In this document: positions 5,975 through 6,528 of the stretch, piece by piece
Numbering within the stretch: the first letter of the stretch is position 1
Layout of the letters: each line of letters starts with the position of its first letter
Made by a program: the position numbers and the translations under genes
Assembly: GCA_025800435.1 (NCBI GenBank)
Contig: JAOXRV010000839.1
Span: 1 to 6,528, forward strand
DNA length: 6,528 nucleotides
Source of the DNA: Cellvibrionaceae bacterium
GTDB lineage: Bacteria > Pseudomonadota > Gammaproteobacteria > Pseudomonadales > Cellvibrionaceae
Reading direction: 5' to 3'
The notes under the pieces: model-generated
What the model was told of the DNA's origin: nothing
Seen by the model: only the letters and a program-made list of their open reading frames with translations
The model's database searches: none

Positions 5975-6403
5975 TTACTTTATCTCACTGGGGTGCAAAC
6001 GCAGCTCCGCCTCACTGGCCTGTTTCGACAGGCCAGTGTAGCTTGGCCCCCAGCCCGCCAGAGCACTGACAAAGGCCAGCAGTAAAAATAAGCCCAAGCC
6101 CGCAAAGCCTATTTTAGCCCAGCGCTCAAACATTATTTCCCGGGGCGGAAAGCGGCTCATACTGGCCAGCATAGTAAACACCAAACCGACGCCACCACAG
6201 CCCAAACCCAGGCCCACCAACAAGGCATCCAACCCGCTTATGGTAAACGACTTGGCCCCAGGCACATCGTTAAAGGTCGGCAGCAATAGCTGGGCAGCCA
6301 CCGCCGCATAAGCCCCATAGGCCAGCAGCGCCAGCCCGAGCAACAACACTAATATTCGTACTAATAACATATCATCGAAAGCCCCGGCCACGGCGGCCGC
6401 CAT
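5975..6403 (-). CDS. Small three-helix membrane protein of unknown function
   Basis: I do not recognise this 142-aa protein. It has three clear hydrophobic segments: about 13-37 (LLVRILVLLLGLALLAYG and following), 57-81 (Gly-rich, GLGLGCGGVGL) and 97-117 (GFAGLGLFLLLAFVSALAG). Between them are a polar loop with PTFNDVPGAKSF (42-53) and a basic loop SRFPPREIMFERWAK (83-97). The last 25 residues are polar. By the positive-inside rule the Arg-rich loop is probably cytoplasmic. The start is uncertain: the ATG at 6403 gives an Ala-rich lead-in, while Met12 (ATG at 6368-6370) begins directly at the first helix with MLLVRILV. Neither has a good ribosome site. The frame is long and membrane-like, and it is arranged tail-to-tail with purC, so it is probably real. 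A perfect hairpin lies in its 3' coding part (6013-6038). Confidence 0.68.
   Translation of the reverse strand: MAAAVAGAFDDMLLVRILVLLLGLALLAYGAYAAVAAQLLLPTFNDVPGAKSFTISGLDALLVGLGLGCGGVGLVFTMLASMSRFPPREIMFERWAKIGFAGLGLFLLLAFVSALAGWGPSYTGLSKQASEAELRLHPSEIK
6013..6038. terminator. Perfect 11-bp hairpin with TTCG loop, near the purC 3' end
   Basis: CACTGGCCTGT (6013-6023), TTCG (6024-6027) and ACAGGCCAGTG (6028-6038) form a perfect palindrome 47 bases after the purC stop. It lies inside the coding end of the convergent gene, where it encodes about residues 122-130. In purC mRNA it would form a stem capped by UUCG, a loop that favours stable hairpins, although the closing pair is U-A rather than C-G. 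No T tract follows, so its role as a purC 3' end or Rho-stop stem is inferred. Confidence 0.5.
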
Positions 6404-6414
6404 GATGCAGCCCC

Positions 6415-6444
6415 ACTATAAAACATAGTGTGGCCTTAAGTTCA
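6415..6444 (-). promoter_or_regulatory. Candidate promoter of the membrane-protein gene
   Basis: On the minus strand TATAGT (6420-6415) matches five of six -10 bases, with a poor -35 match TGAACT (6444-6439) at 18 bases. Transcription would begin near 6408, leaving almost no leader for the ATG at 6403 but about 38 bases for the ATG at 6370. This slightly favours the later start. An alternative is TTGAAT (6452-6447) with TATGTT (6427-6422), but the 19-base spacing is long. Confidence 0.25.
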
Positions 6445-6489
6445 GAATTCAAGCGGATAGTATCAGAACTTCAGATGGTGCCGGCTTAC

Positions 6490-6528
6490 CGTCATTCCCG
6501 TGAAAACGCACTACTGTCCGGGGAAAAT
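6490..6528 (-). repeat. Dispersed repeat, right copy, joined to a dRS3-like half palindrome
   Basis: Bases 6506-6528 are the exact inverse complement of 162-184 (23 of 23). Immediately left, 6490-6508 reads CGTCATTCCCGTGAAAACG, matching the minus strand of 250-232 at 18 of 19 bases. The two modules seen near the left end are thus present again, but with the palindrome module joined in the other orientation. The repeat runs to the window edge, so its outer limit is unknown. Confidence 0.7.

Overview
The window looks like chromosomal DNA of a free-living gammaproteobacterium, probably a marine or aquatic lineage near the Cellvibrionales/Alteromonadales. This is inferred from the gene families (a long, Vibrio-type PurC of 367 aa, a two-half PTPS/QueD-like protein, a YdcH small protein and an NhaC antiporter) and from dispersed palindromes of the 'CATTCCCG...CGGGAAT' type. 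No species is named because no marker gene is present. The protein-coding frames are intact, and there are no tRNA or rRNA genes, no CRISPR array and no transposase.

Layout. Positions 1-385 carry no gene but are rich in inverted repeats: a 112-bp structure with 17-bp perfect arms, a 23-bp repeat whose inverted copy closes the window at 6506-6528, and a compact dRS3-like palindrome. Two plus-strand genes follow 43 bp apart: a fused 6-pyruvoyl-tetrahydropterin synthase family protein (386-1228) and an NhaC Na+/H+ antiporter (1272-2747). A small YdcH/DUF465 protein (2886-3125) ends at a textbook intrinsic terminator. After an AT-rich leader come two tandem paralogous outer-membrane beta-barrel proteins (3436-3966 and 4202-4681), each followed by a strong hairpin. 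A C-rich, G-poor spacer leads into purC (4862-5965). A three-helix membrane protein of unknown function is encoded convergently on the minus strand (5975-6403), 9 bp from the purC stop.

The genes do not form one pathway. PurC is housekeeping purine synthesis. NhaC and the two barrels belong to the envelope and to ion homeostasis. The PTPS-family protein belongs to pterin or 7-deazaguanine chemistry, but its exact product cannot be read from sequence. I found no convincing new defence, mobile or biosynthetic system. The points most worth a second look are the complementary half active sites of the PTPS-like protein, the barrel pair with a frozen 17-residue core, the repeat modules at the two window ends, and a perfect 11-bp TTCG-loop hairpin inside the 3' end of the last gene.
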